Shown here: positions 32,689 to 40,403 of the stretch, in pieces
Layout of the letters: each line of letters opens with the position of its first letter
Position numbering within the stretch: position 1 is the stretch's first letter
Translations under genes and position numbers: made by a program
DNA from: an uncultured Acidimicrobiales bacterium
Lineage (GTDB): Bacteria > Actinomycetota > Acidimicrobiia > Acidimicrobiales > SHLQ01
Direction: 5' to 3'
Length of the DNA: 41,300 nucleotides
NCBI GenBank assembly: GCA_938015295.1
Contig: CALLQB010000005.1
Span: 64,001 to 105,300, forward strand
The notes under the pieces: generated by a model
What the model saw: the letters and a program-made list of their open reading frames with translations, nothing else
Database searches by the model: none
Told to the model about the DNA's origin: nothing

Positions 32689-32705
32689 CCCGAGAAAATT
32701 TCGGG
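32689..32705 (-). terminator. Short hairpin just after the HxD protein gene
   Basis: CCCGA (32689-32693) pairs with TCGGG (32701-32705) around AT-rich bases, starting immediately after the leftward gene's stop. It is a weak terminator candidate between this gene and the antitoxin-like gene. Confidence 0.3.
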
Positions 32706-32707
32706 GT

Positions 32708-33772
32708 TTAGCCGGGGACGTAGGAGGTCCAACGGGCGCTGAGCTGGTCGCGCAGTCGAGGGTCCGATAGCGCTTCGCGACCGGGTGTTCGCGGTGCTGT
32801 TTCACGACCGGGTGTTCGCGGTGCTGCCTCCGGACCGGGTGTTTGCGGTGATGCGGTTTCACTGGCGAGCGGTTCGTCTAGCGCTTCGCCAAACCGGGCC
32901 AGCACCTCCTCGATCGACACACCGCCCACTCCCATCTCGGCCGCCTCACGAGCTTCAGGCGAATCATAGACCTTGGCCTTCCACGACAACGACAGCCGAA
33001 TTTCGACATCGTCGTAGCGGGCCAGTTCGTTGTCGCCGTCGGTAATCACCCAGTGGTTGCCGTCGAAATCGAGCAACGAATCGATCGTCATAGTGGCTGG
33101 AGGCACAGCGCCCTTGGCTCCCGTGCGCTCTACCTTGTGATGCATGAAGTCGTTGTCGCCCACCACCGCGGTGTTCCAAAGATCTTCGTGGCGAATACTC
33201 TGCGCCTCGCGGCCCTCGGGCCAGTACCGGAAGAACCCACGTTCGCCCTCGTAAAACCAGGACACCGCAGTGATAATGGTGATGCGTTCGGCTTCAAAGA
33301 GACCCGATGCGCCCATTGCGCTAAGCAGCCACCCGGGGGCGTTCGACCGGTCGACACCGACGAACTCGGGAATGTCGGTGTGTGAGAACGGCGCACCGCC
33401 TGACGGCGCGGTGAGGTTGACGAATACTTGCTGCGGAACAACTTCGCTCGAACCGCACATGCTTTTGGCAGCATCGACGAATGCCGGAAGCGTCAGCAGC
33501 GACGAGGCTTCACGAAGAACAGCCTCGCCGCCCAATGCCCAGTCGCCCCGAAACACCGGTCCGATAATCCCCGCCGGTATCTGCACATCGGCGGCGGTTC
33601 TGCCATCGGACGCGGCCGAGGCAGCAGCGCCATCGATGAGGTAGCGAGCTGGTTGAAAGTACGGACCGTTCTCGCGGGCCAAGGCGCGAATCTGTTGCGG
33701 GTTGTCGAGAAGCGGATCGACCAGCACAGGTGGCAGGCAGGCGTTGGCTGGCCGGAGTGCGGCAATGGACAT
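32708..33772 (-). CDS. Uncharacterised protein with HxD motif and repetitive Pro/Thr tail
   Basis: A 354-residue protein I do not recognise. Residues 1-280 look like one folded domain. PFSHTDIPEFVG contains His131-x-Asp133, and FMHHKVERTG has His211 and His212; this His-x-Asp...His spacing resembles cupin or 2-oxoglutarate oxygenase metal sites. The C-terminal tail (about 310-335) has nine-residue repeats (TPGRETAPR-like). ATG at 33772 is preceded by AAGGGA. It starts 26 bases after the F420-type oxidoreductase gene on the same strand, so they are probably one operon. Oxygenase function is a hypothesis. Confidence 0.65.
   Translation of the reverse strand: MSIAALRPANACLPPVLVDPLLDNPQQIRALARENGPYFQPARYLIDGAAASAASDGRTAADVQIPAGIIGPVFRGDWALGGEAVLREASSLLTLPAFVDAAKSMCGSSEVVPQQVFVNLTAPSGGAPFSHTDIPEFVGVDRSNAPGWLLSAMGASGLFEAERITIITAVSWFYEGERGFFRYWPEGREAQSIRHEDLWNTAVVGDNDFMHHKVERTGAKGAVPPATMTIDSLLDFDGNHWVITDGDNELARYDDVEIRLSLSWKAKVYDSPEAREAAEMGVGGVSIEEVLARFGEALDEPLASETASPQTPGPEAAPRTPGRETAPRTPGREALSDPRLRDQLSARWTSYVPG
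32778..32858 (-). repeat. Three 27-bp tandem repeats in the tail of the HxD protein
   Basis: Copies begin at 32778, 32805 and 32832; the first two differ little, the third more. Each encodes nine residues with a TPGRE core. Frame is preserved, and slippage could change the copy number. Confidence 0.85.
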
Positions 33773-33798
33773 GGCAACCGGTCCCTTTCTGTCGCGGT

Positions 33799-34719
33799 CT
33801 AGTTCAGGCTGGCCTGGGTGGCGATAAGTGTCTGTCGGGTTCGGGCGATCTCATCGGGGTTGCCGCCCATCGGCACCGCGGTGAAGTCGGTCGCCCCAGC
33901 CGAAGCGATGGCGGCGATGCCGTCGGCGACTTCCTGCTCGGAACCGACCAACGACAGCTCGCCGAGGCCGTGGAGCCCTTCGATATCGAGCATGCGGCGA
34001 TAGCTGGGCAGCTCGGCATAGATCGAGAGCATTTTGGCAATGAACTCACGGGCCGGTGCCGGATCATCGGTGACCCACACGGGAAGCGAGCAGACAATCG
34101 ACGGCTGGTCGCGGCCAGCGTTGGATGCTGCCTCGTTGATGATTGGTGCAATATGTTCGCTAATGGTCTTGGGTCCAACACACCACAAGATGGTGCCATC
34201 GGCGCGGGCGCCGGTGAGCCTGAGCATCTGTTCACCCAACGCGGCGACCATGACCTTTGGCGGCTGATCGGTGATACGTGGATACTCGCCCTCGAAGCTC
34301 CAGAAGTGGCCATCGTGGCTGGCCTTTCCCTCGGCCAGCAGCGGCTGTAACACATCGAGAAAGTCCATCATTTGGCGAACCGGTCGCTCCCAGGTCATCT
34401 TCCAGCGATCCTCAATCGCTGGCTGGTGCGACAGGCCAATGCCAAGAATCAGTCGGCCGCCGACGGCGGCTTGCGTGGTGAGCGCCTGCCCAGCCAACAT
34501 TTGCGGGTGGATTGTCCAGGTCGGGATGACCGCGGTGCCAAGCGCGGCGGTTGAGCCGGAATCGCCGTGTGCGGCAAAGATGGTGAGTGCATCTGCCTGC
34601 CCGGTTTGGGCGAGCCAGTACGACTCGAAACCGTCCTGCTCGTTCGTGGCGATATCGTCGACGAGCGTGGCGAGGTTGGGATGTGCAAGAAGGCCGGAGC
34701 CGTTGATTCCTAGACGCAT
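33799..34719 (-). CDS. LLM-class (F420-dependent) oxidoreductase
   Basis: A 306-residue luciferase-like monooxygenase-family protein with a TIM-barrel pattern: MRLGINGSGL, YWLAQTGQADALTIFAAHG, LGTAVIPTWTIHPQMLAGQALTTQAAVGGRLILGIGLSH, and a later segment beginning PPKVMVAALGEQMLRL. Such proteins in actinobacteria generally use coenzyme F420; several are named TIGR03564-type. Substrate unknown. It is divergent from the YeeE/YedE gene by 46 bases and lies upstream of the HxD gene in the same direction. Confidence 0.9.
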   Translation of the reverse strand: MRLGINGSGLLAHPNLATLVDDIATNEQDGFESYWLAQTGQADALTIFAAHGDSGSTAALGTAVIPTWTIHPQMLAGQALTTQAAVGGRLILGIGLSHQPAIEDRWKMTWERPVRQMMDFLDVLQPLLAEGKASHDGHFWSFEGEYPRITDQPPKVMVAALGEQMLRLTGARADGTILWCVGPKTISEHIAPIINEAASNAGRDQPSIVCSLPVWVTDDPAPAREFIAKMLSIYAELPSYRRMLDIEGLHGLGELSLVGSEQEVADGIAAIASAGATDFTAVPMGGNPDEIARTRQTLIATQASLN

Positions 34720-34765
34720 ACGGCGGACCTTACGGTAGCGATCCCAGGAGTGCCAGAATCATGGC

Positions 34766-35782
34766 GTGACGATCTGGTTAGCGGTGCTTGCAGGGACAGC
34801 CCTGGGATACGTGTTTACTCGTGGCGATTTTTGCTTCCACAGCACGTGGCGTGGGCTGCTTCGGTCGCCACGCGAGCTTTCGTTGTTTCGCTCCTATCTC
34901 GTGGTGCTCGTCGTGACGACCCCGGTCGTGCAGCTGCTGATAGGAGTCGGCGTGATCGACCCGTTCATCCCGGCGTTTGCGTGGCAAGCAACGATTGGCG
35001 GCGGACTGGTTTTTGGCATCGGCATGGTGGTTGCCGCCACCTGCATTACCGGCATGTTCTACAAACTTGGCGGCGGAATGCTGGGAATGGTGGTGGCGCT
35101 TGGCGCCTGGGCGCTCGGCGACCTGGCTGTCTACAAGGGCCCGTTGAAGGGCTTGCGCGAAAGGCTCTACGACAACCCGGTGACCGCCTCGACCAGCGCA
35201 GGTGAAGAGGAGGTGGCCACCGTCGTTTCGTTGCTCGGCTGGCCGGGCCAAGTTGCGCTCGCCGGTCTTGCCGGACTTGCTGTTGGTTATCTCGTGTGGC
35301 GAGCGCCAAAGGCCGAATCGCCAACCGACCCACGCGGGCAGCTTTGGGGTTGGTTGCCGTTGGGTCTGGCGACCTCGGCGGTGCTGCTCATCGCCTGGCT
35401 GTTGGTGGACTGGCACGGCGGCGACTACTCGTTTGGAACGTCGGGGGTGCCCACGCAACTTTGGGACATCGTCGCTGGCAACGACACCGGCTCACGGTGG
35501 ATCCCACTGGCGCTTGTAAGCCTGGTACCCGGTGCCTTTGTCGCCGCGCAACGATCGGGAACGTTGTGGGTCCGTTCCGAATCGTTTGCGCGGTTCGGTC
35601 AGCTGGCGGCGGGGGGACTGCTGATGGGAGTGGGGGCCGGCCTTGCTGGTGGGTGCAACCTCGGTCACGCGATGGTCGGGGTGCCGCTGCTCTCGATGGG
35701 CAGCATCTCGGCGACGGTCGCGATGGTCGGCGGCGTTGTCGCCGCCGACCGTGTAAAGCGACTAGTTAACCGGCCTGGGTAG
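34766..35782 (+). CDS. YeeE/YedE-family membrane transporter (sulfur-compound type)
   Basis: A 338-residue integral membrane protein with about nine hydrophobic helices. Conserved cysteine-containing motifs are FTRGDFCFHSTWR near residue 18, VAATCITGMFYKLGGG near 92, and GAGLAGGCNLGHAM near 295. In the characterised relative TsuA, cysteines at such positions pass thiosulfate through the membrane. The GTG start has CAGGAG about 15 bases upstream; an ATG five bases earlier is out of frame. Its end overlaps the convergent GH26-like gene by 17 bases. Thiosulfate is the best guess for the substrate. Confidence 0.88.
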   Translation: MTIWLAVLAGTALGYVFTRGDFCFHSTWRGLLRSPRELSLFRSYLVVLVVTTPVVQLLIGVGVIDPFIPAFAWQATIGGGLVFGIGMVVAATCITGMFYKLGGGMLGMVVALGAWALGDLAVYKGPLKGLRERLYDNPVTASTSAGEEEVATVVSLLGWPGQVALAGLAGLAVGYLVWRAPKAESPTDPRGQLWGWLPLGLATSAVLLIAWLLVDWHGGDYSFGTSGVPTQLWDIVAGNDTGSRWIPLALVSLVPGAFVAAQRSGTLWVRSESFARFGQLAAGGLLMGVGAGLAGGCNLGHAMVGVPLLSMGSISATVAMVGGVVAADRVKRLVNRPG

Positions 35783-37376
35783 TGCCGCAGTTACCAGCGG
35801 GCGAGTACGACCCGTTCGGGTAGACCGCTCCGACGGCGATGGTTGCGGTGGTACCGCGAGGCAAGCTGATACCGACGTTCGTGCCGTACGCCGTGCCGTA
35901 GTTGTCGGCCCGGCCAGGAATCGAGATTCGGTAGACAAACGAACTCGCGCCCGGGAACGGATGCCACTCGGCGTGGACGCCACCTTGAATCGGGCGCACC
36001 CAGCACTGCACCGGATCGTTCGAGGCCGTGCCGGTGCCGCAGTTCGATGATGGGGTGTAGGAGCCGTTGCTGAACTTGCCAGAGAGAAAGACCTGCGCCT
36101 GTCCGCCGCCAGTGACCGGGACAAACGAGCCGGAGTTCTGCACCTCTCCATACCGGGAAGCTTGGCCAGGAACATCGACCCGGTAGACGTGGGTTACCGC
36201 ACCCTGGACCGGGTTGTACGAGAGGTAGACGCCGTTGACCCCAGTGGTGACCGAACAGTTTGGCCCGCCCGTCGCCTGTTGCTGTGGCTGGGTTTGCGGC
36301 TGTTGTTGGGGCTGTTGTTGCGGCTGGGTTTGCGGTTGCTGTTGCGTAGCCACGGCGCCGCCGCCGAAGTGTGGGCTGTTACGGACCCGGCGGAAGGCCT
36401 CAACCGACTGTTGCGAACTATCCCAACGTCGCTCGCAGAAGCCGGAGTTGTTGTTCTGGTGGAACCACAATACGGCACGGATCGCCGGGAATTGGTTGGT
36501 GATCGAAGCGCCCATGTCGTCGATCCAGCGAGCCTTGGCGTTGGGATCACCCGGAAGTTCGTTGGTTGCGGTTTCGCCGATCATCAGCGGCTTGCTCGGG
36601 TGGTTCTGCTGGGCCCAGTTGTAGAAGTTTCGGGCTTGGGTTTCGAAGGTCTTCCACGGTGAGTTCGCGTGGCAGCCGTACCAGTTGTATGGGTTGTAGG
36701 AGATCCAGTCGATGATGTCGTCGCCCGGATACATGGCTTCGACCTGATCGAATCCGCCGTCGCTGTGGCCCATGTAGTTGATGAACCACACCAGCTTGTC
36801 GCCAGCGATGGGCTCCATGATCGAGTGCGCCCGGCGATACATGTTGGCGTAGTCGGCATTCGATCCGAAGGTCGGGTCGTTCTCGGGTTCGTGATGTAGC
36901 CCGAAGATGACGGTTTGGCCGCTGTCACGAATTTGGCGTGCTACCCGGCGAAGGTTTTCGTCGTGGTCGCCTCGAGCAACCTGCTTCCATGCGCTGACAT
37001 CGGTGCGCTGGGTCGCGACCTTCCACGAGTACACGATCTTCTTCCCCTGGCTGAGAAGCTCCCACTCGTGATTCGTGAAGAACCGGGCGTTGGGTCCCAC
37101 TTTGTAGATCCGCACCATGTCGAGAGCCGCGCCCAGCTTGTATTCCTGCGTGCCCATGTCCATCCAGTCGACGTGGCGATCGCTTGAGCCGAGCAGCGTG
37201 CCACAGGACGGGACGAGGCGGGCGTCGAGTGTCCTGCCCTGACACTGCGCTGCGGCGGCTTGCGGCGCTGGCATAAATGCCAGTACCGAGGCGACCAGCA
37301 GGAGTGTTACTGCGAGAAGTGTGCCGGTGCGGCCAAAGGAGCTCGCGCCTGATCTGAACGCTGACCTGAACATCAT
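35766..37376 (-). CDS. Secreted GH26-like glycoside hydrolase with duplicated C-terminal modules
   Basis: A 536-residue exported protein. A signal peptide (about 1-43) ends at AAAA. The catalytic-like domain (about 50-335) resembles GH26 beta-mannanases: acid/base-like Glu163 in GLHHEPEN and nucleophile-like Glu268 in MIGETATNE, with WFINYMGHSD and DWISYNPYNWYG between. A Gln/Pro linker (about 341-371) is followed by two related modules of about 80 residues, each ending NGSY(T/S)P...NCGT, perhaps carbohydrate-binding. Substrate is unproven; mannan or another beta-glycan is likely. ATG at 37376 follows GGGAG at 5 bases; GTG at 37388 is in frame. Confidence 0.82.
   Translation of the reverse strand: MMFRSAFRSGASSFGRTGTLLAVTLLLVASVLAFMPAPQAAAAQCQGRTLDARLVPSCGTLLGSSDRHVDWMDMGTQEYKLGAALDMVRIYKVGPNARFFTNHEWELLSQGKKIVYSWKVATQRTDVSAWKQVARGDHDENLRRVARQIRDSGQTVIFGLHHEPENDPTFGSNADYANMYRRAHSIMEPIAGDKLVWFINYMGHSDGGFDQVEAMYPGDDIIDWISYNPYNWYGCHANSPWKTFETQARNFYNWAQQNHPSKPLMIGETATNELPGDPNAKARWIDDMGASITNQFPAIRAVLWFHQNNNSGFCERRWDSSQQSVEAFRRVRNSPHFGGGAVATQQQPQTQPQQQPQQQPQTQPQQQATGGPNCSVTTGVNGVYLSYNPVQGAVTHVYRVDVPGQASRYGEVQNSGSFVPVTGGGQAQVFLSGKFSNGSYTPSSNCGTGTASNDPVQCWVRPIQGGVHAEWHPFPGASSFVYRISIPGRADNYGTAYGTNVGISLPRGTTATIAVGAVYPNGSYSPAGNCGTTQAG
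36286..36335 (-). repeat. 36-bp (12-residue) Gln/Pro linker repeat
   Basis: GGCTGGGTTTGCGG occurs at 36286 and 36322, 36 bases apart, encoding a 12-residue QQPQTQPQ-type repeat between the catalytic and C-terminal modules. Flanking GTTGTTG stretches add further Gln codons. Confidence 0.75.
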
Positions 37377-37504
37377 GGTGTCTCCCACGGGTAAGGGGGT
37401 TATCGCCGTGATGCACGAGGGTACGACTGTGGGTAACTTTCAGCCAATTGGGAGACGTCTTAGTTTATCTCAACGCTTTTCACTTCGTCTGTAGGTCGAA
37501 TGGC

Positions 37505-38755
37505 CTAGGCGGGAGTGAACGATGCGTCGAGGTGTTTGACGCCGTGAATAAACGCCGACTTCAGCAGGTCGGGTTCTCCGGTTGCTTCGATGTCGGGCAA
37601 ACGATCGAACAACTCGCGAAACATCACCATGATCTCGCGGCGCGCGAGGTGGGCTCCCAAACAAAAGTGCGGCCCCGGCCCACCAAAGCCAATGTGGCGA
37701 TTGGGGTCGCGGCGCACGTTGAACGTATACGGATCGTCGAAGATGTCTTCGTCGCGGTTTGCTGCCAAATAGAACATGCAGAGCTTGTCGCCCTCGGCGA
37801 TATTTTGGCCGCCGAGCACGGCGTCGCTCGTTGCGGTGCGACGCATGTAGGTGACCGGTGACGCGAGTCGGACGATTTCTTCGACAGCGGTCGAGCTGAC
37901 ACCGTCAAAGTCGGCCTGCCAGATCGCCCGCTGGTCGGGGTTGTCCGTGAGGTATTTGAGGCCCCAGCTAATGGCGTTGCGTGTGGTTTCGTTGCCGGCA
38001 ACGACAAGCAGAATGAAGAAGCTTGCGATGTCTTGCTGACTGAGTTTCTCGCCATCGATCTCGGCGTTCACCAAAATGGTGGTGAGGTCGTCGGAGTCGC
38101 CGCCTCGTTTGCTGTCGGCTACTTCGAACATCAGCTCGGAAAGTGCGCCGCCTGCAGTGAGGAGCGCGGTGAGAACATCGGCTCCCTCCTCGACGTATTC
38201 GGGGTCGCTGGCGCCAAGGATGATGTTTGTCTGGTCGAACACAAAGTCGAGCTGTGACTCGGGGATGCCCATCAGGTCGCAGACAATTTTGAGTGGCAGG
38301 CGGGCGGCGACATCGACGACGAAGTCGCAGGAGCCTTTGTCGGCGACTTCGTCGACGATCATCGTTGCCTGTTTGGCAACGATGTCTTCGAGCTTGGCGA
38401 GCATTCGGGGGGTGAAGCCCTTCGAGACCAACCTGCGAAGGCTGGTATGGCGAGGGTCGTCCATCGCAATCATCGAGGAGAAGAAGCTGTTGAACTCGGG
38501 AGGTGTGTCGAGAATCGTGATGCCGGCTTCCGACGAGTAGATCTCGGGTGTCTTGGACATTTCGATGATGTGGTCGTATTTCGTCACCACCCATGCCCCC
38601 GGGCAGCTGATGCCTAACTCGGTTGCGTCGGCTTCGGGAAGAAACTGCGGCGGTTGTGCCCGAAAGCTTGCGAGCTCCTGTTCGACAAGGGTCGCATCGC
38701 GCGTCCAAAACTCGTTGATCAAGGGGTTATGGACGTCTGGTTCTACAACAGTCAT
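37505..38755 (-). CDS. Cytochrome P450
   Basis: A 416-residue soluble bacterial P450. The heme ligand is Cys365 in FGGPGPHFCLGAHLARRE. The I-helix oxygen-activation motif is AGNET at 253-257, and the E-x-x-R motif falls in VEEIVRLASP. The sequence style resembles the CYP124/125/142 sterol and lipid hydroxylases of mycobacteria, but assignment to a family needs alignment. No ferredoxin gene is adjacent. It lies opposite, and head to head with, the lipoprotein at 38876. The substrate may be a sterol or branched lipid, in keeping with the racemase and thiolase genes. Confidence 0.94.
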   Translation of the reverse strand: MTVVEPDVHNPLINEFWTRDATLVEQELASFRAQPPQFLPEADATELGISCPGAWVVTKYDHIIEMSKTPEIYSSEAGITILDTPPEFNSFFSSMIAMDDPRHTSLRRLVSKGFTPRMLAKLEDIVAKQATMIVDEVADKGSCDFVVDVAARLPLKIVCDLMGIPESQLDFVFDQTNIILGASDPEYVEEGADVLTALLTAGGALSELMFEVADSKRGGDSDDLTTILVNAEIDGEKLSQQDIASFFILLVVAGNETTRNAISWGLKYLTDNPDQRAIWQADFDGVSSTAVEEIVRLASPVTYMRRTATSDAVLGGQNIAEGDKLCMFYLAANRDEDIFDDPYTFNVRRDPNRHIGFGGPGPHFCLGAHLARREIMVMFRELFDRLPDIEATGEPDLLKSAFIHGVKHLDASFTPA

Positions 38756-38826
38756 GTTCGCAGACTAGGGCGACTCTGCGTTGTTGCTCTATCTCACTGA
38801 TCTTCTGGGCTTTCTGGGTGCTGAGT

Positions 38827-38838
38827 ATTTCGCGAAAT
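38827..38838. promoter_or_regulatory. Perfect palindrome ATTTCGCGAAAT between P450 and lipoprotein genes
   Basis: A 12-bp perfect palindrome in the 120-base divergent promoter, 38 bases before the lipoprotein start and 72 before that of the P450. The position fits an operator serving either gene. The regulator is unknown. Confidence 0.4.
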
Positions 38839-38875
38839 CGGGAACCTAGCCGCCTCGTCGTATCGTCATAGGGGT

Positions 38876-39523
38876 ATGAAGGCATCTACTTTCCCCACTT
38901 TTTCTGCAGCTGGCCTGGCCCTGCTGCTGCTCCTCTCGGCCTGTGGCAGCGACGGCGAACCGGTGTCGACCGGATCGTCGAGTGCTGATGGCGACGAAAA
39001 CCAGATAACTGACCCAGCACAAGACGAACTGGGCAGCACAGACAGCACAGACAGCACAGACAGCACAGACAGCACAGACGGGGCTGGAGCGACGGCCGAC
39101 GAGCTGAAAGAGCAGGTACTCGAAGGTTCTGCGACCGAGGACACCGACGATCCGCCGTCAGATCTTGTGCAACCGATCGACCAGCCGCTGCCCGACGCGG
39201 CGTCCGACCAATGGCAACGGGTCGCTGACGCTGTTGACCCGAGCCAGATCGTTGACGCAAAGCCCTGGGCTATCGATCAGGCGCTCGCCGTGAGCGCCGA
39301 CTCGGCGGAAGTTGTGGTGCGGTTCACGGCCGGTAACCCGCCGTGCACGCAGGCACGCGCCACGGTGGTCGAAACAAACGAGACTGTCGAGGTGAGCCTC
39401 GAAGTTGGTTTGCACCCAAATGTTGCCGCCATGAGCTGCCTTGCCGGAACCTCCGGTAGTGAGATCGTGGTGCCCCTCGAGGCGCCGATCGGTACCCGAA
39501 CGGTCACGGCGATCAACCCGTAG
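38876..39523 (+). CDS. Predicted lipoprotein with (STD)n repeat tether
   Basis: A 215-residue exported protein. The lipobox LSAC puts the lipid cysteine at residue 23. A disordered tether includes Ser-Thr-Asp repeated (54-68), from five 9-bp DNA repeats. The C-terminal domain (about 125-215) has VRFTAGNPPCTQARATVVETN and AAMSCLAGTSG, with two cysteines that may pair. No family is recognised. GGGG lies three bases before the ATG. Its stop overlaps the convergent CobW-type gene by 11 bases. Function unknown. Confidence 0.75.
   Translation: MKASTFPTFSAAGLALLLLLSACGSDGEPVSTGSSSADGDENQITDPAQDELGSTDSTDSTDSTDSTDGAGATADELKEQVLEGSATEDTDDPPSDLVQPIDQPLPDAASDQWQRVADAVDPSQIVDAKPWAIDQALAVSADSAEVVVRFTAGNPPCTQARATVVETNETVEVSLEVGLHPNVAAMSCLAGTSGSEIVVPLEAPIGTRTVTAINP
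39035..39079 (+). repeat. Five 9-bp tandem repeats (AGCACAGAC)
   Basis: Five perfect copies at 39035-39079 encode Ser-Thr-Asp repeats in the lipoprotein tether. A perfect short-unit array keeps frame at any copy number and is likely to vary between strains. Confidence 0.95.
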
Positions 39524-40403
39524 ATCCGCTGCCTCGCAGCATCGTGGCCCATTTCTCAAAGTCCGACTGATCGACCGTTGGCGAAGCGATGATGACCAGC
39601 CCGGTGTTGGTCGTGTCGGCCGCGACTGGTGTTGTTTCGATACGTCGGCCAACCATCTGCACGATGTGCCCGGCGGTAATCCCTTTGGCGCGTACTACGC
39701 CCGCCGGGGCTCGACGAAGAACGGCAACCACGTCGTCGATCTCGGCGATCGTTGTTTGGTCTGCTCGAACGCTGATTGTCTTGTGTAAGGCGTGAGGGCT
39801 GACCGTCACCGAGCTGCTACGGCTCGCAGCGGTGTAGTCGGCCACAACGAGTGCGAGATCGAATGGTGCGACAAACACGGGCGACCCAGAGTGTGAAGCC
39901 ACAAGAGCTAGTCGGTCAGGCACCGCATCTGCATCGAGCAGATCGGCTTTGGTGGCCACGATGAGGTCGGCCTGGTCGAGTTGTTTGCGCACGGTGTCGC
40001 CGACGAACTTGTCGCTCGTGAGCTGACCAGCCCGCTCAAGGTCGATCACTACGACGACACCGCAAAGGTCGAATCCGGGTGTTTGTCCCCAAGGCGTGAG
40101 CTGCCAGGGATCGCCCACGCCGCTCACCTCAACAATGACGTGATCAACCGGAGGTTCACGGCTCGCGATGTCTGCCATGACTTCGCCGAAATCACCAGCC
40201 AACGAACAGCAGATACACCCGTTGCTTAGCTCGATGGTGTCGCCATCGTGGCTGGCGATAAGCGAAGCATCGATGTTGATGTCGCCAAAGTCGTTGACGA
40301 CCACCGCATACCTCTGACCGCTGGCGGTTGCGAGAAGGTCGTTGAGCAGCGTGGTCTTTCCCGACCCGAGATCCCCGCCGATGCAGGTGAAACCAATCGC
40401 CAT
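39513..40403 (-). CDS. CobW/P47K-family (COG0523) GTPase
   Basis: A 296-residue GTPase of the COG0523 group, which includes zinc chaperones, CobW and nitrile-hydratase activators. Walker A is GGDLGSGKTT (9-18), the metal-binding GCICC (62-66, C-x-C-C) is present, VEVSGVGDP follows, and TKADLLDAD provides the guanine-specificity motif. The C-terminal CobW domain is short (about 225-296). ATG at 40403 shares one base with the stop of the upstream amidohydrolase (TGATG), so the two are translationally coupled. A metallochaperone for that metal-dependent hydrolase is an attractive inference. It overlaps the convergent lipoprotein by 11 bases. Confidence 0.9.
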   Translation of the reverse strand: MAIGFTCIGGDLGSGKTTLLNDLLATASGQRYAVVVNDFGDINIDASLIASHDGDTIELSNGCICCSLAGDFGEVMADIASREPPVDHVIVEVSGVGDPWQLTPWGQTPGFDLCGVVVVIDLERAGQLTSDKFVGDTVRKQLDQADLIVATKADLLDADAVPDRLALVASHSGSPVFVAPFDLALVVADYTAASRSSSVTVSPHALHKTISVRADQTTIAEIDDVVAVLRRAPAGVVRAKGITAGHIVQMVGRRIETTPVAADTTNTGLVIIASPTVDQSDFEKWATMLRGSGSTG

